DNA of 64,000 nt, from NCBI GenBank assembly GCA_002840715.1, contig PHBW01000005.1, positions 47,919 through 111,918 on the forward strand, given 5' to 3'. Below are positions 50,753 to 58,543 of the stretch, piece by piece. Under the pieces are notes generated by a model, which did no database searches, had not been told where the DNA came from, and saw only the letters and a program-made list of their open reading frames with translations. Numbering within the stretch: the stretch's first letter is position 1; each line of letters starts with the position of its first letter. The translations under genes were made by a program, and so were the position numbers. Source of the DNA: Chloroflexi bacterium HGW-Chloroflexi-4. Lineage in GTDB: Bacteria; Chloroflexota; Anaerolineae; Anaerolineales; Anaerolineaceae.

Positions 50753-51541
50753 ATGGTGAATGAAACCTTGAAAATCATCGAAAATCGCAGGTCAATTCGC
50801 AAATATTCACCCACACCCTTGACCGCGGATGAAAAACAGACCATCCTTCATGCCGCGTTACGAGCACCAACCGCAGGCAACATGATGTTATATTCCATCA
50901 TTGAAGTGGAAGATCAAGCTTTAAAAGACAGGCTGGCCGTAACCTGTGATGACCAACCTTTCATTGCATCCGCACCATGGGTGCTGCTCTTCGTGGCTGA
51001 TTATCAGCGCTTTTTTGATTTTTACACCTTCAGTGATGTCGAGTCAGCCTGCACCGAAAAGGGGATCACCCCCAGACGACCCGCCGATGGGGACCTTTTG
51101 CTGGCAAGCTGCGACGCCTTAATTGCCGCGCAAACCACAGTGATCGCAGCCGAATCGCTTGGCATTGGGTCCTGCTACATCGGCGACATTCTCGAAAACG
51201 CCGAAATCCATCGCGAGATGTTCAACCTGCCTCAATATACCCTGCCGATTACGCTACTTGTTTTTGGCCGACCTTTTGTGGCAAAAGAAGAAAACCGTGT
51301 TACACCTCGTTACGATCAGCAATTTGTGGTCTTCAAAAACAAGTACCACCGGCTCTCATCAGAAGAGTTTGTAAAAATGAATGAACCTACAGCCGCTCAC
51401 TCCTACCCGAACCTGACGCGTGAAGAAGCCGCCAAAACCATTGCCCAAAACAATTACTTCAGAAAGTTCGTGGCAGATTTTTCGATTGAAATGAACCGCT
51501 CCTCACGTGTTTGGATCGATGCCTGGAATAAACCACACTAA
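50753..51541 (+). CDS. Nitroreductase-family flavoprotein
   Basis: A 262-residue FMN enzyme. IIENRRSIRKYSPTPLT (phosphate-binding arginines), ALRAPTAGNMMLYSIIEV, and AAESLGIGSCYIGDI are typical of the oxygen-insensitive nitroreductase family. The C-terminal extension (about residues 195-262) is longer than in the small members. Start at 50753 (GGAG upstream) preferred to 50732. Electron acceptor unknown. A strong terminator follows. Confidence 0.85.
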   Translation: MVNETLKIIENRRSIRKYSPTPLTADEKQTILHAALRAPTAGNMMLYSIIEVEDQALKDRLAVTCDDQPFIASAPWVLLFVADYQRFFDFYTFSDVESACTEKGITPRRPADGDLLLASCDALIAAQTTVIAAESLGIGSCYIGDILENAEIHREMFNLPQYTLPITLLVFGRPFVAKEENRVTPRYDQQFVVFKNKYHRLSSEEFVKMNEPTAAHSYPNLTREEAAKTIAQNNYFRKFVADFSIEMNRSSRVWIDAWNKPH

Positions 51542-51561
51542 CAACAAAACAGCTTCCAATC

Positions 51562-51600
51562 AAAACTCCCGCAGAATTAGAATTCTGCGGGAGTTTTTTT
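51562..51600. terminator. Terminator between nitroreductase and GYF_2 genes
   Basis: 17-bp stem AAAACTCCCGCAGAATT and complement with 2-base loop and T-run; palindromic, so it probably works for both convergent genes. Confidence 0.9.
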
Positions 51601-51614
51601 CAAATCCACTATTG

Positions 51615-52298
51615 TTATTTTCTGTTTTGGATCAGGGCGATGGCAGAGTCTCTCAGGTTTTTAGCCAGAATGATTTGGATGACCAACAGCGCGACTCCTG
51701 TTGCAAAGTTCAAGTAAGGCACAAGGCATAAAAGTGTCAAGATACAGAAGGCGGTCGCCAGCCCTGCGTCTTGCATTTTGATTGGCAAGGCATGCCGTTG
51801 AATGTAGGCATTCGTATCGCGGATGAGTCCGGGGAAAGCTTCAAATATCCAGTATAGATTGAAGAACGGAATGAATAAAAATCCGACGGCTTTACCGGGG
51901 GTGGTGCGGGCATATCCATCCTGGATTAACTGCCAGTGGCGGTAGAGAATGATGTAAAAAAGAACCATCGAAGCAATCGCGCTCAGCCCAAATGTGACCA
52001 GACTGCCCGCAAGACAGATCCAAAACCACAAAAAGAGGTCGTTTAATTCTTTTACTTCCATCTCAGGGGTCTTATAAACAGTTGAATAAACAGGCGGGGT
52101 GTTTGCCCCGGCCACCGTCGGAAGGGCGACTTGCGGTAAATTTTTTGCTAACGATGTGGAACTGGCTGGCAACCAGGTAGCCATGCCTTGCGTCCAAACC
52201 AGGGTGGATCCAATGATCGTTTGATCAGCGATCAGACCCTTGATGGCTTCTTCATCCAGCGGCCCGACTTGTTGTTTCTCAAAACTGTAATACCACAT
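51615..52298 (-). CDS. GYF_2-DUF4328-like membrane protein, copy 1
   Basis: A 227-residue protein. The N-terminal GYF_2 domain (WYYSFEKQQVGPLDEEAIKGLIAD, then TLVWTQGMATWLPA) is a small protein-protein interaction module. Four membrane helices follow, with FLFIPFFNLYWIFEAFPGL typical of DUF4328-like proteins. Start at 52298, AGGTG upstream. It is a tandem paralogue of the next gene upstream on the same strand. Function unknown. Confidence 0.72.
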   Translation of the reverse strand: MWYYSFEKQQVGPLDEEAIKGLIADQTIIGSTLVWTQGMATWLPASSTSLAKNLPQVALPTVAGANTPPVYSTVYKTPEMEVKELNDLFLWFWICLAGSLVTFGLSAIASMVLFYIILYRHWQLIQDGYARTTPGKAVGFLFIPFFNLYWIFEAFPGLIRDTNAYIQRHALPIKMQDAGLATAFCILTLLCLVPYLNFATGVALLVIQIILAKNLRDSAIALIQNRK

Positions 52299-52364
52299 AA
52301 GTGCACCTCTTTTCACCTAATATTTTTATATATCTAATATACGTACTTAATCTTCAAAAAGTGC

Positions 52365-52393
52365 AAAAAAGCCCCGGCGAAATTCGCCGGGGC
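52365..52393 (-). terminator. Terminator of the second GYF_2 gene
   Basis: 12-bp stem AGCCCCGGCGAA/TTCGCCGGGGCT; on the minus strand it is followed by TTTTTT. Confidence 0.88.
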
Positions 52394-52417
52394 TGCTTGA
52401 ACAGTATTGTTAATATA

Positions 52418-53071
52418 TTATTTCTGAGAAAGGATGACTGCGATGGATGCGTTCTTGATCTTGTTGGTGTACATGATCCAGAGCACTATGAAGGCAATCA
52501 GAGAAACGCCAAAGGTGATCGGGCTGCCGAAGACACAGATGATCATCCAGGTAACCATGTCAAGATTGATTCGTTCGCCAGCGATGGCTTCGCGGTCAAA
52601 TTTTTCATTGAATTCCTTGGCCAATCCGCGTAAGGCAGGGAAGATCCAATACAGATTCCAGCCAGGGATGAAGCAGCGCGAAACCATCTCATCTGCTGTT
52701 CCGCGTACGCCTTCATGCTGCACCAATTTCCAGGCTTTATAGACAATGATGACGAACAGTACAACCGCGGCGACAGCGCCTATCCCAATGAGGATGCCAA
52801 TCAAACTGATCCAGAACCAGGTGAAAAGTTTTTTAAGCTCGGCAACTTTGGGGTTTTCAACAAAAATGGCGGGGGGTACTGTACCGACGGGTGGGGGCGG
52901 AATCGAACCCATTAATGTGCCAAGGGCGGTTTGCGCAATGGGCTGCCAGGTTGCCATACCAGTCGTCCATACCATGGTGGCATGGGTGATGGTTCCTGCG
53001 GCAATTAACTTCTTAATCTCTTTTTCGTCCACAGGGCCGACTTGTTGATTATTAACTGTGTAATACCACAT
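52418..53071 (-). CDS. GYF_2-DUF4328-like membrane protein, copy 2
   Basis: A 217-residue paralogue of the gene at 51.6 kb: GYF_2 domain (WYYTVNNQQVGPVDEKEIKKLIAAG, MVWTTGMATWQPIA), a proline-rich linker, then four helices with CFIPGWNLYWIFPALRGLAKEFN. It has its own terminator, so the two genes are separate units despite their shared origin. AGGAG lies upstream of the ATG. Function unknown. Confidence 0.72.
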   Translation of the reverse strand: MWYYTVNNQQVGPVDEKEIKKLIAAGTITHATMVWTTGMATWQPIAQTALGTLMGSIPPPPVGTVPPAIFVENPKVAELKKLFTWFWISLIGILIGIGAVAAVVLFVIIVYKAWKLVQHEGVRGTADEMVSRCFIPGWNLYWIFPALRGLAKEFNEKFDREAIAGERINLDMVTWMIICVFGSPITFGVSLIAFIVLWIMYTNKIKNASIAVILSQK

Positions 53072-53165
53072 AAGCCTCTCCTTGGGTTTCCCCTAAATAG
53101 ATGGGTGAATAATTAGTTATTATTATACGATTTATTAATCGAATAATTCAACTTTTAATCAAACC

Positions 53166-53663
53166 TTAACTAATTTTCTCGAATTTGCTGCCAAGGGCGC
53201 CGCAAACCGGGCATTTTTCAGGAGCGGTGCGGGCGTGGGTGTATCCGCAGATGGGACAAATATAATAATCATAGGTTTCGCCTGGTTTTCCGAGCGTCTC
53301 CAAGGCTTCGCGATAAAGCATTTCATGAATCTTTTCTGCTTCGTTTGCCCAGGTGAAACTCTTGAGTGCTTTGGCATCTCCTTCTTCTTCTGCATCTTTC
53401 ATGAAGGTGGGATACATTTCTGAATTTTCGTAATGTTCACCTTCAATCGCTACTTTAAGATTCTCTTCGGTGCTTCTAACTTCACCGGCCGTGCGAAAGT
53501 GAGTCAATGCATGCACGGTTTCTGCAGCAGCTGCTGCACGGAAAAGGCGGGCCACCTGGGCAAAACCTTCATCATCGGCCTTTTTGGCAAAAGCTAGATA
53601 TTTACGGTTAGCCTGGCTTTCTCCAGCGAATGCAGCCATCAGATCATCATAAGATTTAGTCAT
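53166..53663 (-). CDS. rbr: Rubrerythrin
   Basis: Non-haem diiron peroxidase protecting anaerobes from hydrogen peroxide. The 165 residues contain the ferritin-like domain with Glu and His ligands (AFAGESQANRKYLAFA, AAAAETVHALTHFR, EGEHYENSEMYP, ANEAEKIHEMLY) and a C-terminal rubredoxin knuckle (CPICGYTH, CPVCG). Start at 53663 with AAGGAG upstream; the 53702 frame adds 13 unrelated residues. Monocistronic; probably redox-regulated, but no operator was recognised. Confidence 0.93.
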   Translation of the reverse strand: MTKSYDDLMAAFAGESQANRKYLAFAKKADDEGFAQVARLFRAAAAAETVHALTHFRTAGEVRSTEENLKVAIEGEHYENSEMYPTFMKDAEEEGDAKALKSFTWANEAEKIHEMLYREALETLGKPGETYDYYICPICGYTHARTAPEKCPVCGALGSKFEKIS

Positions 53664-53787
53664 GGTTATTCTCCTTATATATAAGTAGTGATCTTTGTTC
53701 AAAATTGATATTGGATTGTATTATTTTATCTTATTAATAGGGGAATTAAGGTATCCAAACTCTTGATATTTGTTAATAATTGCCCTC

Positions 53788-53848
53788 TTGACAGCGAAAT
53801 GTACAATGATACAATAATACAAAGATACAATCAAACAATGATATAAAA
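53788..53848 (+). promoter_or_regulatory. Promoter with 8-bp tandem repeats upstream of the ytrA-type operon
   Basis: -35 TTGACA (53788-53793), 16-base spacer, -10 TACAAT (53810-53815). From 53801 to 53848 the sequence is about six consecutive 8-base units of the form ATACAATn (TACAATG, ATACAATA, ATACAAAG, ATACAATC, AAACAATG, ATATAAAA), covering the -10 and transcription start. Confidence 0.6.
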
Positions 53849-53894
53849 TCGGAACTTGTGTCTGTCAATCTGAACTGTGTCAGGAGGATCGAAT

Positions 53895-54320
53895 GTGAAG
53901 TCATTAACCTTTAACCTGGATTTTCGCTCTGGTGTGCCCAGTTATGTGCAAATCGTAGAACAAGTGAAAGCCTTTTTGGCAAACGGCGAGTTGAAACCCG
54001 GCGACCAACTGCCCACTGTGAGACAGCTCGCTTCAGAATTACGGGTCAACTTCAACACCATCGCTCGAGCGTACCGCATGCTTGATGACGCTGGTTTGAT
54101 CTCAACCCAACAAGGCCGCGGCACATATCTGCTTGATCAACCCTCCGTAGAATCCATACAAAAATTAAAAAAAGAAACCCTTGAATTGCAGTCCAAACGA
54201 TTTCTAAAATCACTTGCCAAACAAGGATTCACAGCAGAAGAAAGCCAACAAACCCTTCAAATGCTTTTTCAGTACTGGCAAGACGGTACTCTTGAAAAAG
54301 AGCCCGACAACGAAAGCTAA
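53895..54320 (+). CDS. GntR-family regulator, YtrA type
   Basis: A 141-residue short GntR regulator. The winged helix reads VPSYVQIVEQVKAFLANGELKPGDQLPTVRQLASELRVNFNTIARAYRMLDDAGLI in outline; only a short helical dimerisation tail follows, as in YtrA. It begins with GTG 53895, set eight bases after AGGAGG. It heads an operon with slipin, PLDc_N and ABC genes and probably represses it through the repeats in the promoter. Confidence 0.85.
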   Translation: MKSLTFNLDFRSGVPSYVQIVEQVKAFLANGELKPGDQLPTVRQLASELRVNFNTIARAYRMLDDAGLISTQQGRGTYLLDQPSVESIQKLKKETLELQSKRFLKSLAKQGFTAEESQQTLQMLFQYWQDGTLEKEPDNES

Positions 54321-54335
54321 TAATAAGAGGAAACC

Positions 54336-55355
54336 ATGAGAGAAAAAAACAGAAACTACGCTACACAAAATGACAACAATCAACAAAACAATCAAAATGA
54401 AAATGGATCAGAGAGCCTGAGCCCTTTCCGCTATTTCTCAACAAATAAACAGCAAAGCATGGCAGAACAGCACATGAACGGCATCTCCATGACCATTCTG
54501 ATTTTCTGCATTCTGCTGGCCACTGGCGGGGCGGTATTAATGGATTCACTGGGATTCAATGACGGCATAATTTTTGCAGTATTCATTCCGATCATAGTCT
54601 TGGGATTCTATCTGTTCTTTGCCATCCAGGTCGCCCGCCAATGGGAAAAGGCTGTGGTTCTGCGCATGGGCAAAATGCGCGGATTGCGCGGCCCGGGTCT
54701 CTTCTGGATTATCCCCATTCTTGATACCATCACCACCTGGATTGACCAACGCGTTATGGTAACCCCCTTTTCCGCCGAGAAAACCCTCACCCGCGACACC
54801 GTCCCTGTCAATGTGGATGCAGTGCTCTTCTGGCTGGTATGGGATGCCGAAAAGGCCGCCCTCGAAGTAGAGAATTACCGCGCTGCGATTGCCTGGGCAT
54901 CACAAACTGCCCTGCGTGAAGTGATCGGCCAAATGACGCTTGCAGATATTTTAATCGGCCGCAACAAGATGGATGCCGATCTGCAGAAGATTATTGATGA
55001 ACGTACCACCCCCTGGGGCATCACCGTGCAATCCGTTGAGATCCGTGACGTGGTCATACCCTCAGACCTTGAAGACGCCATGTCTCGCCAGGCTCAGGCC
55101 GAACGCGAACGCCAGGCTCGTGTGATTTTGGGCGAATCAGAAATGCAAATTGCCTCAAGTTTTGAGACAGCTTCAAAAGCCTACATCAACAACCCCACCG
55201 CGCTGCACTTGCGCGCCATGAACATGCTTTTCGAAGGACTGAAAGAAAAAGGCGCATTGGTGATTGTGCCATCCAGCGCCGTGGACACAATGAACCTTGG
55301 CGGTCTTTCAGGCATGGTTTCCTTGGCTCAACAAAACATAGATCAAGAAAAATAA
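54336..55355 (+). CDS. Slipin (SPFH/Band 7 stomatin-like membrane protein)
   Basis: 339 residues. An unusual Asn/Gln-rich N-terminus (about residues 5-25) precedes two membrane helices (55-75, 80-100), then the SPFH domain: EKAVVLRMGKMRGLRGPGLFWIIPILDTI in outline, RDTVPVNVDAVLFWLVWDAEKAALEVENY, and the C-terminal coiled region QAERERQARVILGESEMQIA. Slipins scaffold membrane microdomains. It lies 15 bases after the GntR gene and before ABC genes, suggesting a membrane-stress operon. Confidence 0.87.
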   Translation: MREKNRNYATQNDNNQQNNQNENGSESLSPFRYFSTNKQQSMAEQHMNGISMTILIFCILLATGGAVLMDSLGFNDGIIFAVFIPIIVLGFYLFFAIQVARQWEKAVVLRMGKMRGLRGPGLFWIIPILDTITTWIDQRVMVTPFSAEKTLTRDTVPVNVDAVLFWLVWDAEKAALEVENYRAAIAWASQTALREVIGQMTLADILIGRNKMDADLQKIIDERTTPWGITVQSVEIRDVVIPSDLEDAMSRQAQAERERQARVILGESEMQIASSFETASKAYINNPTALHLRAMNMLFEGLKEKGALVIVPSSAVDTMNLGGLSGMVSLAQQNIDQEK

Positions 55356-55411
55356 TATTTAAACAGTGGCAGGGCGCCAACTCGCCCTGCCAGTTCATCA
55401 AGGAGTAAAAA

Positions 55412-55621
55412 ATGGAAATCAACGCAATCGAAATCATTCAAAAATATTTACCGCTTCTCATTCCAATCGTGCTGCTCGAATTTGGGCTGATGATTGCCGC
55501 ACTCGTGGATGTAATCCGCCGTGAAAAGACCAAAGGACCTAAATGGGTGTGGATCATCGTTGTCGTTTTCATAAACCTCATCGGACCGATCGTCTACTTT
55601 ATTTTTGGGAGAGACGAATGA
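55412..55621 (+). CDS. PLDc_N domain small membrane protein
   Basis: 69 residues: two helices with the PLDc_N pattern (LPLLIPIVLLEFGLMIAALVDV, then PKWVWIIVVVFINLIGPIVYFIFGR). This domain is found at the N-terminus of cardiolipin synthases but also alone next to ABC-2 transporters. AGGAG lies before the ATG. The last four bases overlap the ABC ATPase start. Confidence 0.85.
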   Translation: MEINAIEIIQKYLPLLIPIVLLEFGLMIAALVDVIRREKTKGPKWVWIIVVVFINLIGPIVYFIFGRDE

Positions 55622-56541
55622 ACTCCGTCAAGATCGAAGGCTTGTGTAAAAAATACGGTAGTGTTAATGCACTGGACGGGTTGAATATCACAGTTGAGTC
55701 CGGATCCGTATTTGGGTTTTTAGGCCCAAACGGAGCAGGCAAAACCACCACCCTGCGTATTCTGGCCGGATTAGCCCGCGCCGATTCGGGCAGCATCTTG
55801 TTTGGAGATCGTTCAGGTGAAGAGCAGAAATCCCCCCTAGGATATCTGCCCGAAGAACCCGCTTTCTACGGCTGGATGAGTCCGCGAGAGTACCTGGATT
55901 ACATCGGCAAGATTTTCAAACTTGACACCAAAGAAAGATGGCTGCGGGTGGATCAACTGCTGGAACAATCCGGCTTGAAAGACGCTTCCAAGCGCCGCAT
56001 CACCGGATTTTCACGCGGCATGCGCCAGCGCCTCGGTATCGCCCAGGCGCTCATGAACCACCCGTCCATTCTGCTGCTGGATGAACCCGTCAGCGCCCTC
56101 GACCCGGCCGGACGCAAGGAAGTGCTCGAGATGATCGAAGGGCTGAGCAGCGAATGCACCGTGATCATGTCAAGCCACATTCTGGCTGATGTGGAACGCG
56201 TTTGTGACACAGTAGGCATCATCAATAAAGGCAAGCTGATCACTCAGGCGAAGAAGCAAGATCTGTTGGATCGTTACGCCATCCCGGCGCTCGAAATAAC
56301 GACTGGCAACGGATCTACAACCACAATGCCTGAATGGAAGCTTCGGCTCGAAAAATTACCAAGCGTCACCTGCGTCACCATTGAAGGATACAGCTTTCAT
56401 CTTGCAGTAAAAGACATCCACACGGCTCAACAAGAAGTCATGCAAGACGCTTTGAATCATAAAGTAACCTTTGAAAAACTTGAAGTGGTCAAACCCTCTT
56501 TGGAAGATATTTTCATGCAGTTGACCGGGAGTCAAAAATGA
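55618..56541 (+). CDS. ABC transporter ATP-binding protein
   Basis: A 307-residue ATPase: Walker A GPNGAGKTT (about 37-45), signature FSRGMRQRLGIAQAL, Walker B ILLLDEPVSALDP and switch His in SSHILADV. The C-terminal 80 residues form the extra domain seen in YtrB/CcmA-like ATPases of ABC-2 exporters. Start at 55618, overlapping the PLDc_N stop; the longer frame from 55543 is a shadow of that gene. Partner permease follows directly. Confidence 0.9.
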   Translation: MNSVKIEGLCKKYGSVNALDGLNITVESGSVFGFLGPNGAGKTTTLRILAGLARADSGSILFGDRSGEEQKSPLGYLPEEPAFYGWMSPREYLDYIGKIFKLDTKERWLRVDQLLEQSGLKDASKRRITGFSRGMRQRLGIAQALMNHPSILLLDEPVSALDPAGRKEVLEMIEGLSSECTVIMSSHILADVERVCDTVGIINKGKLITQAKKQDLLDRYAIPALEITTGNGSTTTMPEWKLRLEKLPSVTCVTIEGYSFHLAVKDIHTAQQEVMQDALNHKVTFEKLEVVKPSLEDIFMQLTGSQK

Positions 56542-57296
56542 ATTTTCTAACCGCACTCAATAAAGAATTCCTCGAACAACGCCGCACCCGAAAATTTCTA
56601 ATCGCCCTGGTGGTGTTGGTGCTGTTCGGCATGACATCACCCCTGATGGCCAAACTGACCCCCCAGATGATGACCTTGGTACCTGGCGGAGAAGCCTTCG
56701 TCGGCTTAATCCCGGAACCTACCATCAACGATGCTGTCGGCCAATACATCAAGAACATCACCCAATTTGGCATTTTGCTGGCGCTGGTCTTTTCAATGGG
56801 CGCCATCTCAGTTGAAAAAGACAAAGGCACTGCCGCCATGATCCTTTCCAAACCCATGCCCAGGGGCAGCTTCTTGTTGGCCAAGTTTTCTTCCCTGGCG
56901 TTAACTTTCATCATCGCCGTCGGGATCGCAGGAATTGCCGCTTATTACTATACCTATTTTTTGTTTGGTGAAATGAACATCCTCAATTGGCTGGCCGTGA
57001 ATGGGCTGGTGATTTTGTACCTGCTTGTTTATGTGGCTCTCACCCTGCTCTATTCCACATTAACCCGCACCCAATACATCGCCATCGGACTCTCCTTTGG
57101 AACCCTGATCTTTTTTGGTGTTTTGAGCAGCTTACCTGGCTTCGGCATAAACCTTCCAGATTCGCTGATTGGCAACGCTTCTTTGCTTATGAGCGGCTAT
57201 CCGATCACGAACTGGACAGGGCTGTGGGTCAGCCTTGGATTAATTGTCGTTTCATTAGCCACTGCTTGGTTGGTATTTTGCAAACAGGAACTTTAG
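56538..57296 (+). CDS. ABC-2 type permease
   Basis: A 252-residue membrane protein with six helices. It opens FLTALNKEFLEQRRTRKFLIAL, and a large first loop carries KDKGTAAMILSKPMPRGSFLLAKF, the coupling region typical of ABC-2 permeases. It overlaps the ATPase by four bases. Together they form an exporter, substrate unknown; YtrA-controlled relatives respond to cell-wall antibiotics. Confidence 0.85.
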   Translation: MNFLTALNKEFLEQRRTRKFLIALVVLVLFGMTSPLMAKLTPQMMTLVPGGEAFVGLIPEPTINDAVGQYIKNITQFGILLALVFSMGAISVEKDKGTAAMILSKPMPRGSFLLAKFSSLALTFIIAVGIAGIAAYYYTYFLFGEMNILNWLAVNGLVILYLLVYVALTLLYSTLTRTQYIAIGLSFGTLIFFGVLSSLPGFGINLPDSLIGNASLLMSGYPITNWTGLWVSLGLIVVSLATAWLVFCKQEL

Positions 57297-57310
57297 TTAA
57301 ACTTTAAAAT

Positions 57311-57326
57311 TGTTTCACGTGAAACA
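57311..57326. promoter_or_regulatory. parS: parS site 1 (ParB/Spo0J binding)
   Basis: TGTTTCACGTGAAACA, exact match to the bacterial consensus parS, in the intergenic gap after the ABC permease. Confidence 0.93.
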
Positions 57327-57346
57327 AATCAACGGGGATTATCAAA

Positions 57347-57362
57347 TGTTTCACGTGAAACA
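57347..57362. promoter_or_regulatory. parS: parS site 2 (ParB/Spo0J binding)
   Basis: Second identical TGTTTCACGTGAAACA, 36 bases from the first (start to start). Confidence 0.93.
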
Positions 57363-57491
57363 TCTCGACAGTTCTACAAAATTTCGTACTACCTAAATTC
57401 CCCAAAAAAGCATATACTCTATCAGTATGTGCTTTTCTACAAAGTCAACGCGCCGGGTGCGCCACTCTTTCGATTAAAAAAGGATTTTTTC

Positions 57492-58484
57492 ATGGAAATA
57501 AATATAGGCTTGCTAATTTCGTATACAGTGACAATTCTACTTATGATCGGTGTGCCGATCGCTCTGACACTTGTTGCAGTTTTTCGCTTCAAAGTTTCTT
57601 GGTGGGTTATCCTCACTGGTGTCGTGACTTTTATTGTTTCTCAAGTCATTCATTATCCAGTCTTGCAATTGGTTGGAAAGCTGTTCAATGACGGTACTTT
57701 TCCAGTTCCCCCACAACAATGGATCCCCTTATTCAACGCGGTCATCCTTGGTTTTCTCGCAGCCCTGTTTGAAGAGACTGCTCGTTATTTCGGTTTCTTG
57801 CTTTTGAAAAAGAAAACCAAACGGATTGAGTCTGCTGTAGGGTTGGGTATTGGCCACGGTGGAATCGAAAGTATTGGTTTTGCGGTTTGGCCGTTCTTTC
57901 CCTTGTTCGGTGGTGCACTAATCAATTTCTTCTATATTCTTTTCTATAATCAGGGCGCTCAAATTGCAAACGGCGTTTCAATGGAACAGGTTCAATACAC
58001 TGTCGCCCAAATTGCCCAGTTTTGGACTAATCCCTGGCACCTTGGTTTCTTGCCCGGCTTGGAGCGTTTGATCGCCATCTCCACTCAAATTTTCCTTTCC
58101 GTTCTGGTTTGGAAGGCTGTCCGTACCAAAAACTTTGGTTGGTTCGCTCTGGCTTTTGTCTACCATATGGTGATTGATGGTATAGGTGTGTTTCTTTCAT
58201 ACACTGGTTGGGGTGCCTGGGGCATTGAAGGCATCCTTTCAATCTTCATGTTAGCCAATATTTATCTGATCTACTACTTCTGGAAAACCGAAACAGACAA
58301 ACGAAAAGAATTGGCTGAAGAATTGGGCGTGGAAGTCGAGGCCCTCGAAGATGACGAAATCGAAGAACTTGACGAAGACGAAGATGAAGAAGAAGATGAT
58401 GAAGAAGTTGAAGATGAGGACGATGCTTTCACCTCAGCGGCGTCTGAAGAAACTCAAGAAGACAACACAACAATACCCGAATAA
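57492..58484 (+). CDS. YhfC-family membrane metalloprotease-like protein with acidic tail
   Basis: A 330-residue protein with about eight helices. Family motifs are FEETARYFGF (E94-E95), GHGGIE (H122, E126) and YHMVIDG, resembling the intramembrane metalloprotease site of CPBP/PrsW-like proteins. From about residue 280 to the end the sequence is strongly acidic (LEDDEIEELDEDEDEEEDDE and beyond), an unusual addition to the family. Start at 57492 with AAGGA upstream; the 57429 frame adds 21 non-homologous residues. Lies directly after the parS pair. Confidence 0.8.
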   Translation: MEINIGLLISYTVTILLMIGVPIALTLVAVFRFKVSWWVILTGVVTFIVSQVIHYPVLQLVGKLFNDGTFPVPPQQWIPLFNAVILGFLAALFEETARYFGFLLLKKKTKRIESAVGLGIGHGGIESIGFAVWPFFPLFGGALINFFYILFYNQGAQIANGVSMEQVQYTVAQIAQFWTNPWHLGFLPGLERLIAISTQIFLSVLVWKAVRTKNFGWFALAFVYHMVIDGIGVFLSYTGWGAWGIEGILSIFMLANIYLIYYFWKTETDKRKELAEELGVEVEALEDDEIEELDEDEDEEEDDEEVEDEDDAFTSAASEETQEDNTTIPE

Positions 58485-58509
58485 GAAAAGTAAATTAGAA
58501 TACCTAGAT

Positions 58510-58543
58510 AAAAATAACGACCGGCGTGCCGGTCGTTATTTTT
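58510..58543. terminator. Bidirectional terminator
   Basis: 16-bp stem AAAAATAACGACCGGC and complement, 2-base loop; T-run on both strands, between the convergent yhfC-like and PPDK-like genes. Confidence 0.93.

Noticed and set aside
53801..53848. CRISPR-like short repeats
   Set aside because: Unit length of 8 bases with no spacers; a tandem repeat at a promoter, not an array. No CRISPR repeats or cas genes were seen in the window.
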